DNA of 16,371 nt from Promethearchaeota archaeon. Lineage in GTDB: Archaea > Asgardarchaeota > Lokiarchaeia > Sigyniarchaeales > Promethearchaeaceae. Numbering within the stretch: the stretch's first letter is position 1; each line of letters opens with the position of its first letter. The stretch lies in NCBI GenBank assembly GCA_014729055.1, contig WJKO01000657.1:1-16371 (forward strand). The letters are read 5' to 3'. Of the stretch, positions 1 through 6,969 are shown one piece after another. Below the pieces are notes generated by a model. It searched no databases. It was not told where the DNA came from and worked only from the letters and a program-made list of their open reading frames with translations. Position numbers and translations under genes: made by a program.

Positions 1-50
1 AAATTTAAATATTGTAATAATCAAAAAAAGACAATAGAAAATATTAATTC

Positions 51-57
51 AAAGGTG
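51..57 (+). promoter_or_regulatory. Shine-Dalgarno site fixing the TTG start at 64
   Basis: AAAGGTG lies six bases before TTG at 64 and matches the AGGTG part of the archaeal anti-Shine-Dalgarno complement. An in-frame TAA at 58-60 sits between this site and the start, so the reading frame cannot continue further upstream. Together these fix the N-terminus of the permuted GTPase. Confidence 0.6.
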
Positions 58-63
58 TAAAGT

Positions 64-2187
64 TTGATAGATATTATTTTACAAGTCTGGGACTTAGGTG
101 GACAAGAAAGATTCGATTTTATGAAGAAAGAATACTTTAAAGGAGCGAGTGTGGTAGCATTATGCTTCGACCTAATTCGACCAGAATCTTTTAAAAAATT
201 AGACTATTATCTAAACGAAGTCAGAAGTATAGCAGGTCCAATTCCCATTCTACTCATCGGAAATAAGACTGATCTTGAAAAAGACGTTGGAGTGATTATT
301 CCTCCTGAAGATGTACATGAATGGATGAGAACTCATCAAATAACAGAATTCATTAAGACTTCCGCAAAAACGGGTTATAATATTGATGATGCATTCCAAA
401 AATTGACAATACTCACCCTTATTGACCTTAAAGATGAGCCTAAGTTAGGGCAATATCGAAAAGATGGAATATTCAGATTTAAGGTAGTTTTAGTTGGTGC
501 TGGTGGTGTAGGAAAAACATCAATTACTCATAGATTTGCGTCAGGTAAATTCTTAGAAGATTACAAATTGACTATTGGCGTAGACTTTATGACTCGAAAG
601 ATAGAAGTTAGCGAAGATATGTTACCGGAAGAGGCAGCTAAAAGAGTAGAGGAGATTAGATCAACAATGGGTGGTGTTCGCCCCCCAAGACCGAGGAAAG
701 AGTTAGAAAAGATTAAAGAAGAAGGACTAATTTCTGAATCTGGAATTGATACTTCAGAAGATCAAGATATGGACGCGATGGTGAGTTTTTTATCTGATTC
801 TGAGGCACCAGAAGAAGAAGGTGGAGAGAAAAAAGTTCTCGAAGGAGAGATGGAAGAAGAATTAACCAAAGAGATATCAGATGAATTTATTACAGATGAC
901 CAAATCATAGACCAACCTACCACTACTGCGGACATCACAGAAGCAGATATAGCAGAGGCTCCATTAAAAGAGCCAGAACCCCAACCAGCCTCTCCAAAAA
1001 TGCCACCGAGTCCATCATTACCAGCCCCTCAAGAGAAAGAGCCACAGAGTAGAAAGCGTGTATTACAACCGCCGAGAAAAGATCGTTCTAGTCCTTTCGA
1101 TGGCGTTCCATCTGGACCCCCTGGAGCTCCATCTGGACCCCCTGGAGCTCCATCTGGACCTCCCGGAGCTCCCCCTAAACCCGCTGCAAAGCCACCCGTT
1201 GGTGGGCTCGGAAAGCCGAAAAAGTCTGACCGAAAACCAAAACCAACATCGGGAATTGCAACCAGAGCTAAATACAAAGGCGGTAAGCAAGAATCAGCAG
1301 ACATATCAATACTTTCAGGAGAGCAAAAATCAGCGACTATGGATGAAATTATAAAGACTGAAAGGGAGGAAGAACAAGGAAAAATAAAGAAGAAGAAAGA
1401 AAAAGCTGAAAAAATGAAGAGGAAGAGATCTGCAGATAAAACCAAAGAAGAAGAGAGAATTACAGAAAAACAAGACGTAACAGGAGAAACTATGGAAAAA
1501 GAGAAGCAAGATGTTAAAATGACAAAAGACAAACTATTAAACAGAAAAACAACAGTTTTTTATAAAAAACAGATGAATCCATTTACTCTAAATAAACTAT
1601 CAGTTGTTTTATCTACCGTTGAGATATATGAACAACTGAAAGACACTATTGTTGACGCTCAACGTGCAGTTTCAAAGAAAACTCTTAAGATAAAAGAGAT
1701 ATCTCCTTTTATTCAAGTTGAACCCTATTTCCCTGGTTGCATTTGTGTCCCTGGTATGATTCCTTTAGATGCCAGAGAAGAATCATGTACCGCAGACTTT
1801 AAAATAACACCATTAGCAACAGGCGATATCGAGGGAGCTTGTGTTCATCTTTATTATGAAGGAAAACTTATTGACAAAGTACCAACCCCCACTAAAGTTG
1901 TGAAACAGACGGCAGCAAAGATCAGTGGTGCTCTTGCGGGTCTAGTTCCTACGTTCGGAATACTTTTCGATAATAATATCGGTGATTATTTAGGAAATGT
2001 AATTCCACTTAATATATGGGATCTTATTGGTGGAATTGAGGGTTTCTTTATGATCCTTTCGGGTTTATCGGCATTATTGGGCGGTATTTTCTATTTCCTA
2101 AGAAAGCCAAAGGATGCAAAACCAGTAGAAGCAAACTTCCCAGAAGTGGCTAAATTCCTAAAAGGTCAGAAAGCGGCGAAAAAATAG
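64..2187 (+). CDS. Circularly permuted Ras-like GTPase (cpRAS order) with disordered linker and C-terminal membrane segment
   Basis: The 707-residue protein opens directly at strand beta3 and G3 (WDLGGQERF, residues 9-17). It continues through G4 (NKTD, 67-70) and G5 (SAK, 100-102), and only then reaches the P-loop G1 (GAGGVGKTS, 145-153) and G2 (T170 in YKLTIGVDF). No second G3 follows. Order G3-G4-G5-G1-G2 is that described for the eukaryotic cpRAS domain, and the break falls in the beta2-beta3 hairpin. After residue ~185 comes an acidic linker, three PSGPPGA repeats (~349-369), a Lys/Glu-rich stretch (~430-500), a Cys-containing probably beta-rich region (~505-615) that I do not recognise, and hydrophobic segments at ~620-635 and ~655-679. 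The last looks like a membrane anchor with a basic tail. Likely role: a membrane-tethered GTP switch; nucleotide binding is inferred from intact motifs. A tandem pair of half-GTPases is the main alternative, but the Shine-Dalgarno site and upstream stop argue against lost N-terminal sequence. Confidence 0.88.
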   Translation: MIDIILQVWDLGGQERFDFMKKEYFKGASVVALCFDLIRPESFKKLDYYLNEVRSIAGPIPILLIGNKTDLEKDVGVIIPPEDVHEWMRTHQITEFIKTSAKTGYNIDDAFQKLTILTLIDLKDEPKLGQYRKDGIFRFKVVLVGAGGVGKTSITHRFASGKFLEDYKLTIGVDFMTRKIEVSEDMLPEEAAKRVEEIRSTMGGVRPPRPRKELEKIKEEGLISESGIDTSEDQDMDAMVSFLSDSEAPEEEGGEKKVLEGEMEEELTKEISDEFITDDQIIDQPTTTADITEADIAEAPLKEPEPQPASPKMPPSPSLPAPQEKEPQSRKRVLQPPRKDRSSPFDGVPSGPPGAPSGPPGAPSGPPGAPPKPAAKPPVGGLGKPKKSDRKPKPTSGIATRAKYKGGKQESADISILSGEQKSATMDEIIKTEREEEQGKIKKKKEKAEKMKRKRSADKTKEEERITEKQDVTGETMEKEKQDVKMTKDKLLNRKTTVFYKKQMNPFTLNKLSVVLSTVEIYEQLKDTIVDAQRAVSKKTLKIKEISPFIQVEPYFPGCICVPGMIPLDAREESCTADFKITPLATGDIEGACVHLYYEGKLIDKVPTPTKVVKQTAAKISGALAGLVPTFGILFDNNIGDYLGNVIPLNIWDLIGGIEGFFMILSGLSALLGGIFYFLRKPKDAKPVEANFPEVAKFLKGQKAAKK
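1108..1170 (+). repeat. Three tandem 21-bp units encoding PSGPPGA
   Basis: Units lie at 1108-1128, 1129-1149 and 1150-1170. The first two are identical; the third differs at synonymous third positions only (CCT CCC for CCC CCT). They are in frame inside the linker of the permuted GTPase. The region is visibly richer in G+C than its surroundings, as expected for Pro/Gly codons. The number of units probably varies between strains by slippage (inference). Confidence 0.9.
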
Positions 2188-2200
2188 CTAAGTTTTCTCT

Positions 2201-2761
2201 TTATCCATTTTTATCTTCAAGAATGAACTTCAAAAATTCGTCATGATTTTTTTTTTCATAGATCTTATTCCATTTTTCTACTTCTCGAGAAAAAATTGCA
2301 TATGATTCTTTAGCGCATCTTAACTCAAATCTAATTTCTTTAGTCTTTAATTTATTTGAAAAATTCCAAGGTTCTATACACTTCGCGTCATTCCAAACCA
2401 CATCTCCTGAATCGTCCAAACGATGGGGATATACTCGGCAAATTAAGGGTTTATGCAAATGAATATTACACAGAGATGTTGTTTCGTTATAGAATGGGCA
2501 AATTAGATTTCCCTCTTTATTTATCACGAATTTCAAACCGAGAAATCCTTGAACCATTTGATTATGTTCCATTATTCTTATTTTTGGATAATTTTGGTTT
2601 ATACAAGTTAGATATTTATGATCTCGAGGTACTTCAAAGATCGTGATTATATTCAAAATGTTCAGATCTGGATAATATTCATGAATTTCCCTTATATCTC
2701 TAAACGTAATGAGTACACTCTGATTTTTACAACAATTCCCGCATCTTCGACATTCATTCAT
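2201..2761 (-). CDS. YkgJ-type CxxCxxCC metal/Fe-S binding protein
   Basis: This 186-residue protein begins with C4-x2-C7-x2-C10-C11, the signature of the zinc/iron-chelating CxxCxxCC family (YkgJ, UPF0153). The companion cysteines are at 88, 98, 108 and 128; the segment C98-IHLHKP-x2-C108-R-x-YP is typical of the family. Eight conserved cysteines suggest bound metal or a cluster, but the biochemical role of the family is poorly known. The ATG at 2761 is preceded at some distance by AGGAT (14 bases), a weak ribosome site. The gene lies 41 bases downstream of the JAMM-TPR gene on the same strand, so the two may be co-transcribed. It converges on the permuted GTPase with 13 bases between stops. 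A run of ten A (coding strand; T on + at 2247-2256) lies near the 3' end and could be slippery. Confidence 0.85.
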   Translation of the reverse strand: MNECRRCGNCCKNQSVLITFRDIREIHEYYPDLNILNIITIFEVPRDHKYLTCINQNYPKIRIMEHNQMVQGFLGLKFVINKEGNLICPFYNETTSLCNIHLHKPLICRVYPHRLDDSGDVVWNDAKCIEPWNFSNKLKTKEIRFELRCAKESYAIFSREVEKWNKIYEKKNHDEFLKFILEDKNG

Positions 2762-2802
2762 TCGTTCATTTCGTATCCTATAATTGTGTATTCTTTAATT
2801 TA

Positions 2803-4935
2803 TCAGAGTTTTAGAGAATTGATTTTTTGATCTATCAAATTTGCGCTATAGTCATCGTACAATACTTTATATATGGATTTGGCTTCATAAAGACACTCTA
2901 AAGCGCTTTCAACATCATTCAGCTCAATCTGTATATCTGCAATTTTCCTTAAAGTCTCTGCAATCATTTTTGAATAATTCTGAATTCTATATGAATTTAG
3001 AGCACCATAAAAATGTTCTAATGCTCTGTTTTTATCTTGATAAAACTTTAGATATAGGGCTGCCAATTTCTCATGAATTTTAGCAATGTTCTCATCGTCA
3101 CCAAAATCTTGATAATTTTTCAATGCTAATTCATAATATTGCACAGAATCTTCTATCTTATCTTTATGTAGATATAATTCTCCGAACTTTTCGTAGAATT
3201 GCCCCTCCTCAGCACCAATCTCGTACGTCCGTGTGATATTCAACCCTTGTGTTAGACAAATTTCCGCCGCTCCGAGATCATTTCTATGTGAATAAATCTC
3301 ATATAGAAAAAGCCAATCTTCCACTGTTTCTTTATAATAACCGTTGTCAAATTTAGTATCTAAAGCAACTCTGAAATATTTCTCCGCGAGTGGATAATAT
3401 TGCGGTCCTTGAGTGAAATATAAATGACCAAATTTTGTTAAAGTCAAACCCAAACCAAAATTATCTCTGGTCTGGACGAAAAAATTATAGTTTTGGACAA
3501 GTGCACTATAAGCAACGCGATAATTCTTCAAAAATAATAATACTTCTACCGCATTGCTCAAAGCAGCTACCATACCTAATGGATATCTAAGTTCCAACGA
3601 TAGTTCATATGCTTGCTTGAAATAACCAAAACCTTGGGAATGCTGATTCAATTTTATGTAAACATTACCTATATTATTCAGAACTTGAATTCGCTTTGCA
3701 TTCTGCCCGATCTCAGTTAAAATTTGTAATGCGTTTTCAAAATTATTTAACGCATTATTATAATCTCCTCGATCTTCATAATATAGACCCAATTCGTTTT
3801 TAACAACAGCAATCCCTAGTTTATCATTATTTGCTGTAAATTCAGATTCTGCAGTTTGTAAATTTTCAAGGGCTTCCATATTATTCCCCATCTCAATTAA
3901 CCTGTTAGCCAGTCTAATCATAAGATAGCCGGTGGGCTGATTATTCGCTTTATATGCTTCAATATTATTTCTTAAGGCACGCACTTGGAAGTCTTGCTCA
4001 GAATAATTGTCTAACAACTCATAGTACCCCGCAGGGCTTTCCGAGTCTTCTTCAACTTCATCTTGGAATAATGGAGGTCTTTGACTGGTATCAACGCTCT
4101 TGTATGGGTCGATCTCGTCTTCAAAATAATTATTTTTAAGGATTTCAACTTGTGATTTAAAGTCTTTTGTTTCATTCGACTGGATTAATTCATCTTCGGG
4201 ATTCCTTTGTATCTTTGGAGTTGCTTCATTTGCAGTAGAAGGCTGAATCACGTTGGCAGCTTGCATCCCCTCAAACAATTGATCGATAGAACCTTTCTCT
4301 TTTAATAATTCTCCTGCCTCTTTTATTAAAGGTTGATTATGACCATAAGCATCAGCAATATCAATCAATGACTTAGCAATTAAATTACCAGGACTCGATG
4401 CAGAACTTTCAATTTCATACAATACTTCAGAATAAGAAGATGCAACGCCTAAATTTATATCATTTAATCTATAGACCCTCAAACCATTATTATTTTCTGA
4501 AATTTTTGTGAAATCAAAAACCGCGGCTATTGCATGCTTATACGCAGATTGAAATCCTAACTGATTATATATATCAGTATCCGAAAGAAACAAATTTAAT
4601 CCAGGATGGGTGTGAAACCAACCGCAGATAAATAATCCCGCCTTATAGATTTTGTCCATAATCGGTTCGCTTATAACATAATCTTGTTCGCCGAAATATA
4701 CTTCTGTTCTCGTTCCATGGACCATGGGAATTAGTTTTTCAACATACAGTGTTGTTTGATTATTTTCTTTTATTTCCCTTCCAACTAAAAAGCCGTAAAC
4801 TTCCTTCCATTCGTCCTCCGGTATAGATTCATTTGCAAACCGACCAGAAAAGAGAATCATATCTTTAAAAGTCTTTCCAGAAAATATAACATTAAAATCA
4901 GTATCAATCTGCTTAAAAGAATTACCCATATTCAT
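2803..4935 (-). CDS. JAMM (MPN+) metalloprotease fused to TPR repeats
   Basis: Residues ~15-165 form an MPN/JAB domain with a complete JAMM motif: E45 in KEVYGFLVG, then H108-x-H110-x7-S118-x2-D121 within GWFHTHPG and LSDTD. These are the zinc ligands and catalytic residues of Rpn11/CSN5-type isopeptidases, so cleavage of ubiquitin-like conjugates is the expected activity (family knowledge; substrate inferred). Residues ~165-300 are a polar, partly disordered linker. From ~320 to 710 the protein is helical with about eight to ten TPR-like units at ~40-residue spacing (for example NELGLYYEDRGDYNNALNNF and NNIGNVYIKLN), a protein-binding scaffold. No signal peptide or membrane segment is seen. 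The ATG at 4935 has no clear Shine-Dalgarno site. The gene is divergent from the phosphatase gene and upstream of the CxxCxxCC gene. A degenerate relative lies at 6970-7635. Confidence 0.92.
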   Translation of the reverse strand: MNMGNSFKQIDTDFNVIFSGKTFKDMILFSGRFANESIPEDEWKEVYGFLVGREIKENNQTTLYVEKLIPMVHGTRTEVYFGEQDYVISEPIMDKIYKAGLFICGWFHTHPGLNLFLSDTDIYNQLGFQSAYKHAIAAVFDFTKISENNNGLRVYRLNDINLGVASSYSEVLYEIESSASSPGNLIAKSLIDIADAYGHNQPLIKEAGELLKEKGSIDQLFEGMQAANVIQPSTANEATPKIQRNPEDELIQSNETKDFKSQVEILKNNYFEDEIDPYKSVDTSQRPPLFQDEVEEDSESPAGYYELLDNYSEQDFQVRALRNNIEAYKANNQPTGYLMIRLANRLIEMGNNMEALENLQTAESEFTANNDKLGIAVVKNELGLYYEDRGDYNNALNNFENALQILTEIGQNAKRIQVLNNIGNVYIKLNQHSQGFGYFKQAYELSLELRYPLGMVAALSNAVEVLLFLKNYRVAYSALVQNYNFFVQTRDNFGLGLTLTKFGHLYFTQGPQYYPLAEKYFRVALDTKFDNGYYKETVEDWLFLYEIYSHRNDLGAAEICLTQGLNITRTYEIGAEEGQFYEKFGELYLHKDKIEDSVQYYELALKNYQDFGDDENIAKIHEKLAALYLKFYQDKNRALEHFYGALNSYRIQNYSKMIAETLRKIADIQIELNDVESALECLYEAKSIYKVLYDDYSANLIDQKINSLKL

Positions 4936-4991
4936 ATTTGTTAAATTAAAAAGTTAAAAACTTATTTGTGAAATTAAAAAAATAATTTAAT
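4936..4991. repeat. Two imperfect 28-bp units in a divergent promoter region
   Basis: ATTTGTTAAATTAAAAA at 4936-4952 recurs as ATTTGTGAAATTAAAAA at 4964-4980 with one mismatch; the starts are 28 bases apart, so the region reads as a near-tandem duplication. It fills the gap between the divergent JAMM-TPR and phosphatase genes and must hold both promoters. It is very AT-rich, so part of the similarity may be compositional. Confidence 0.5.
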
Positions 4992-5014
4992 TGTCGAATT
5001 ATAAATTATTCAAA

Positions 5015-5674
5015 ATGAATGAAGAGGATATAATTTTACCAATAACATGGTCAGGTGTTTTAACGCTGGTTAGACACGGAGAGACAAATTATAATTTGGA
5101 GAACCGATTTCAAGGCATAACAGATGTATCATTAAATCACAAAGGAAAAAAACAAGCAAAAAAATCTGCAAAATACTTATTTGACTGGTCTGTAAAAAAT
5201 AATAGATATTTCGACATTATTCTGTCGAGTCCACTAAATCGCTGCATCGAAACGGCAAAAGAATTTGAAAAACTATATGAAATTGAAGTCATTAAAGAAG
5301 AATTACTTAAAGAACGTAATTATGGAGTTTTTGAAGGGTTAAAACACAGAGAAGCTCATGAAAAATACCCAGATTTGTTCTCAGATTACCAACAAGACAA
5401 ACCATTTATCAGTTTACCAGGGGGAGAGACAGCATTTGATGTGGAAGCAAGAATGCGAGATCTGTTACTGCATAAAATACCCGAGGAATATTCTATGAAA
5501 AAAGAGATATTATTAGTTACGCATTTAAATCCGATAAGAGCAGTTTTTAGATTGTTGGGTTTAGCTAATTGGGATATATATTTTAAAATATTCAATAGTG
5601 CTTCTATAAACCGCATTCAAATCGAAAATAATAAAGCAAAATTTGAGTTTTGTGATCATTGCCCTCTTAACTAG
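5015..5674 (+). CDS. Histidine phosphatase superfamily protein (phosphoglycerate-mutase-like)
   Basis: From the ATG at 5015 the protein has 219 residues; a TTG at 4991 would add eight and neither start has a good ribosome site. It carries the superfamily hallmarks (numbering from the TTG): phosphohistidine motif LVRHGET (R28, H29), the LNRCIETA segment with R84, E108 in ERNYGVFEG, PGGET at 143-147, and the second histidine H178 in LLVTHLNP. All core catalytic residues are present, so it should be an active phosphatase or mutase. The region after H178 is LNPIRAV where many relatives have GGPIRAL. Length fits the small 200-230-residue members (GpmB/CobC/SixA-like) acting on sugar phosphates, nucleotides or phosphoproteins; substrate cannot be told. 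Its stop overlaps the convergent exonuclease stop. Confidence 0.9.
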   Translation: MNEEDIILPITWSGVLTLVRHGETNYNLENRFQGITDVSLNHKGKKQAKKSAKYLFDWSVKNNRYFDIILSSPLNRCIETAKEFEKLYEIEVIKEELLKERNYGVFEGLKHREAHEKYPDLFSDYQQDKPFISLPGGETAFDVEARMRDLLLHKIPEEYSMKKEILLVTHLNPIRAVFRLLGLANWDIYFKIFNSASINRIQIENNKAKFEFCDHCPLN

Positions 5675-6861
5675 AGATAATCATCGATCCGCTTTACTGC
5701 GAATCTTTTTTCAGATAATAATTTTTCTTCTAAGTTAATAACAAGTTCTTTCCATTTATTTATATTCAATTTTTTAGTATCTTCTGAATCTTCTGAATAA
5801 TTACTCGATTTTAACAGATCATTATATGCTTCTTGAAGCTTGGTTTGTATCCATTCTTTTAGGATTAATTCTAAATTTATTACATCATAGAAATTGTGTT
5901 CTATAATTTTATATAAACCACCAAAATATTCTTCTGGTTTATTAATCCAGTCAACGTAAACAGTTGGAACATCGGCGCTTGGTAAATGTTCATTCCGTTT
6001 TTTTCCTAAAATATATTCTTCAACCGTCACCAAACGATAATTCGGTAACATTTTCCGATAGGCGCGTTGTACTACAAAATATAAATCTAAATGAATTAAT
6101 CTAGCAAATATGGATTCAATCATATCATCATGGACAGAGCTTTCATCTTCTTTTTCACATGTTACATCATATACAGGTTTGATATCTTCTATATCTAATA
6201 ATTGTTTCAATCGATTCATGATGAAAGGAATGTCGAATAACTTACCATTATAAGTTACCATCATTTTAAATCTGGGAATCATGTCTAAAAAATACTTCAA
6301 TACGGCTGGTTCCTCAGAGATCTCTCTCGCAAATAGCAATTCAGTCTTAAACTCATATTGTTGTTCCTCTAATAAGATAAAATAACCAATACCTATCAAA
6401 AAGATCTCTGCATTAAGTTGACCAGTGGTTTCGATGTCTAAAAAAACTATATCTTCTGGTTTGGTGCAAAAAAGCAAATCTTCATCTTTAAAATTTCGAT
6501 TTCTTTTTAAATTTTCAACATCTTTGCATGAGATTAGAGTTGATAACTCCCCAGCTTCTAAATAATTCTTGTTACTCAAACCAACTAAGTCGGCAATTCT
6601 ATGTATGTTTTTCTTTCTGAGATGTTTGCAACTCTTATTTGCTATTCCATAAATAAGACTTAGCTTTCTATTTGTGAGATACTCGAAAACTTTCAATTCC
6701 TTATGACTAATATATTCAGATTGATTGATTGTATCAAATGGATCTACGATTTTTAAAAACTGCCCTAATTCGTTCTCAATTAATTCTACATTATCAAATA
6801 TCTCAAATAGATTTTTGTTACGATAGCGATCGAGAACAGCGTCAGAAACGAAATAAGGCAT
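5671..6861 (-). CDS. YprB-like DEDD-type 3'-5' exonuclease
   Basis: I start it at ATG 6861 (396 residues), because the longer TTG start at 6885 adds only eight hydrophobic residues and has no ribosome site. The central region is an RNase H-like exonuclease fold (numbering from the TTG): Exo I in FLDIETTG (D150, E152), Exo II in TYNGKLFDIPF (D218), a family HLDL segment near 265-268, and Exo III H330-N-x2-D334 in EHNFYDVINL. This matches the YprB/RNase H-like family of metal-dependent exonucleases acting on DNA or RNA. Residues ~80-120, with IADLVGLS, resemble the helical or helix-hairpin-helix segment often placed before this nuclease. No helicase or RecB-like partner is in the window. The last ~50 residues are charged and helical. 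Substrate is unknown. Confidence 0.88.
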   Translation of the reverse strand: MPYFVSDAVLDRYRNKNLFEIFDNVELIENELGQFLKIVDPFDTINQSEYISHKELKVFEYLTNRKLSLIYGIANKSCKHLRKKNIHRIADLVGLSNKNYLEAGELSTLISCKDVENLKRNRNFKDEDLLFCTKPEDIVFLDIETTGQLNAEIFLIGIGYFILLEEQQYEFKTELLFAREISEEPAVLKYFLDMIPRFKMMVTYNGKLFDIPFIMNRLKQLLDIEDIKPVYDVTCEKEDESSVHDDMIESIFARLIHLDLYFVVQRAYRKMLPNYRLVTVEEYILGKKRNEHLPSADVPTVYVDWINKPEEYFGGLYKIIEHNFYDVINLELILKEWIQTKLQEAYNDLLKSSNYSEDSEDTKKLNINKWKELVINLEEKLLSEKRFAVKRIDDYL

Positions 6862-6957
6862 ATATAGGTAAATTAAGCTCAACAATGATTAAAAAGGATA
6901 TCTCGATTATTTAAAATCAGATCTAAAATAAAAATTACCAAACAAAAAATTCAGATT

Positions 6958-6964
6958 GGGAGGA
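6958..6964 (+). promoter_or_regulatory. Strong Shine-Dalgarno site for the TTG start at 6970
   Basis: GGGAGGA sits five bases before TTG at 6970. It is the strongest ribosome-binding motif in the window and decides the start of the degenerate MPN gene. Most ATG-start genes in the window lack such a motif. Confidence 0.7.
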
Positions 6965-6969
6965 TAAAT

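Noticed and set aside
1..63. Open frame from base 1 to the TAA at 58-60 as the 3' end of an upstream gene or the missing front of the GTPase
   Set aside because: Only 19 Lys/Asn-rich residues typical of translated AT-rich noncoding DNA, with no P-loop or switch I motif; the stop is in frame with the GTPase, so it cannot be its front.
64..480. 5'-truncated canonical GTPase followed by a second GTPase
   Set aside because: The second half has no G3, G4 or G5 after its P-loop, and the gene has its own ribosome site and start; a permuted domain explains all motifs once each.
1108..1170. Collagen-like domain
   Set aside because: GPPGAP repeats number only three and the period is seven residues, not a strict Gly-x-y triplet array.
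1029..1532. 167-codon minus-strand open frame antisense to the GTPase linker
   Set aside because: Its product (Ser/Phe-rich, Gly-Pro repeats) is just the complement of the low-complexity linker; the plus frame carries recognisable domains through the same region.
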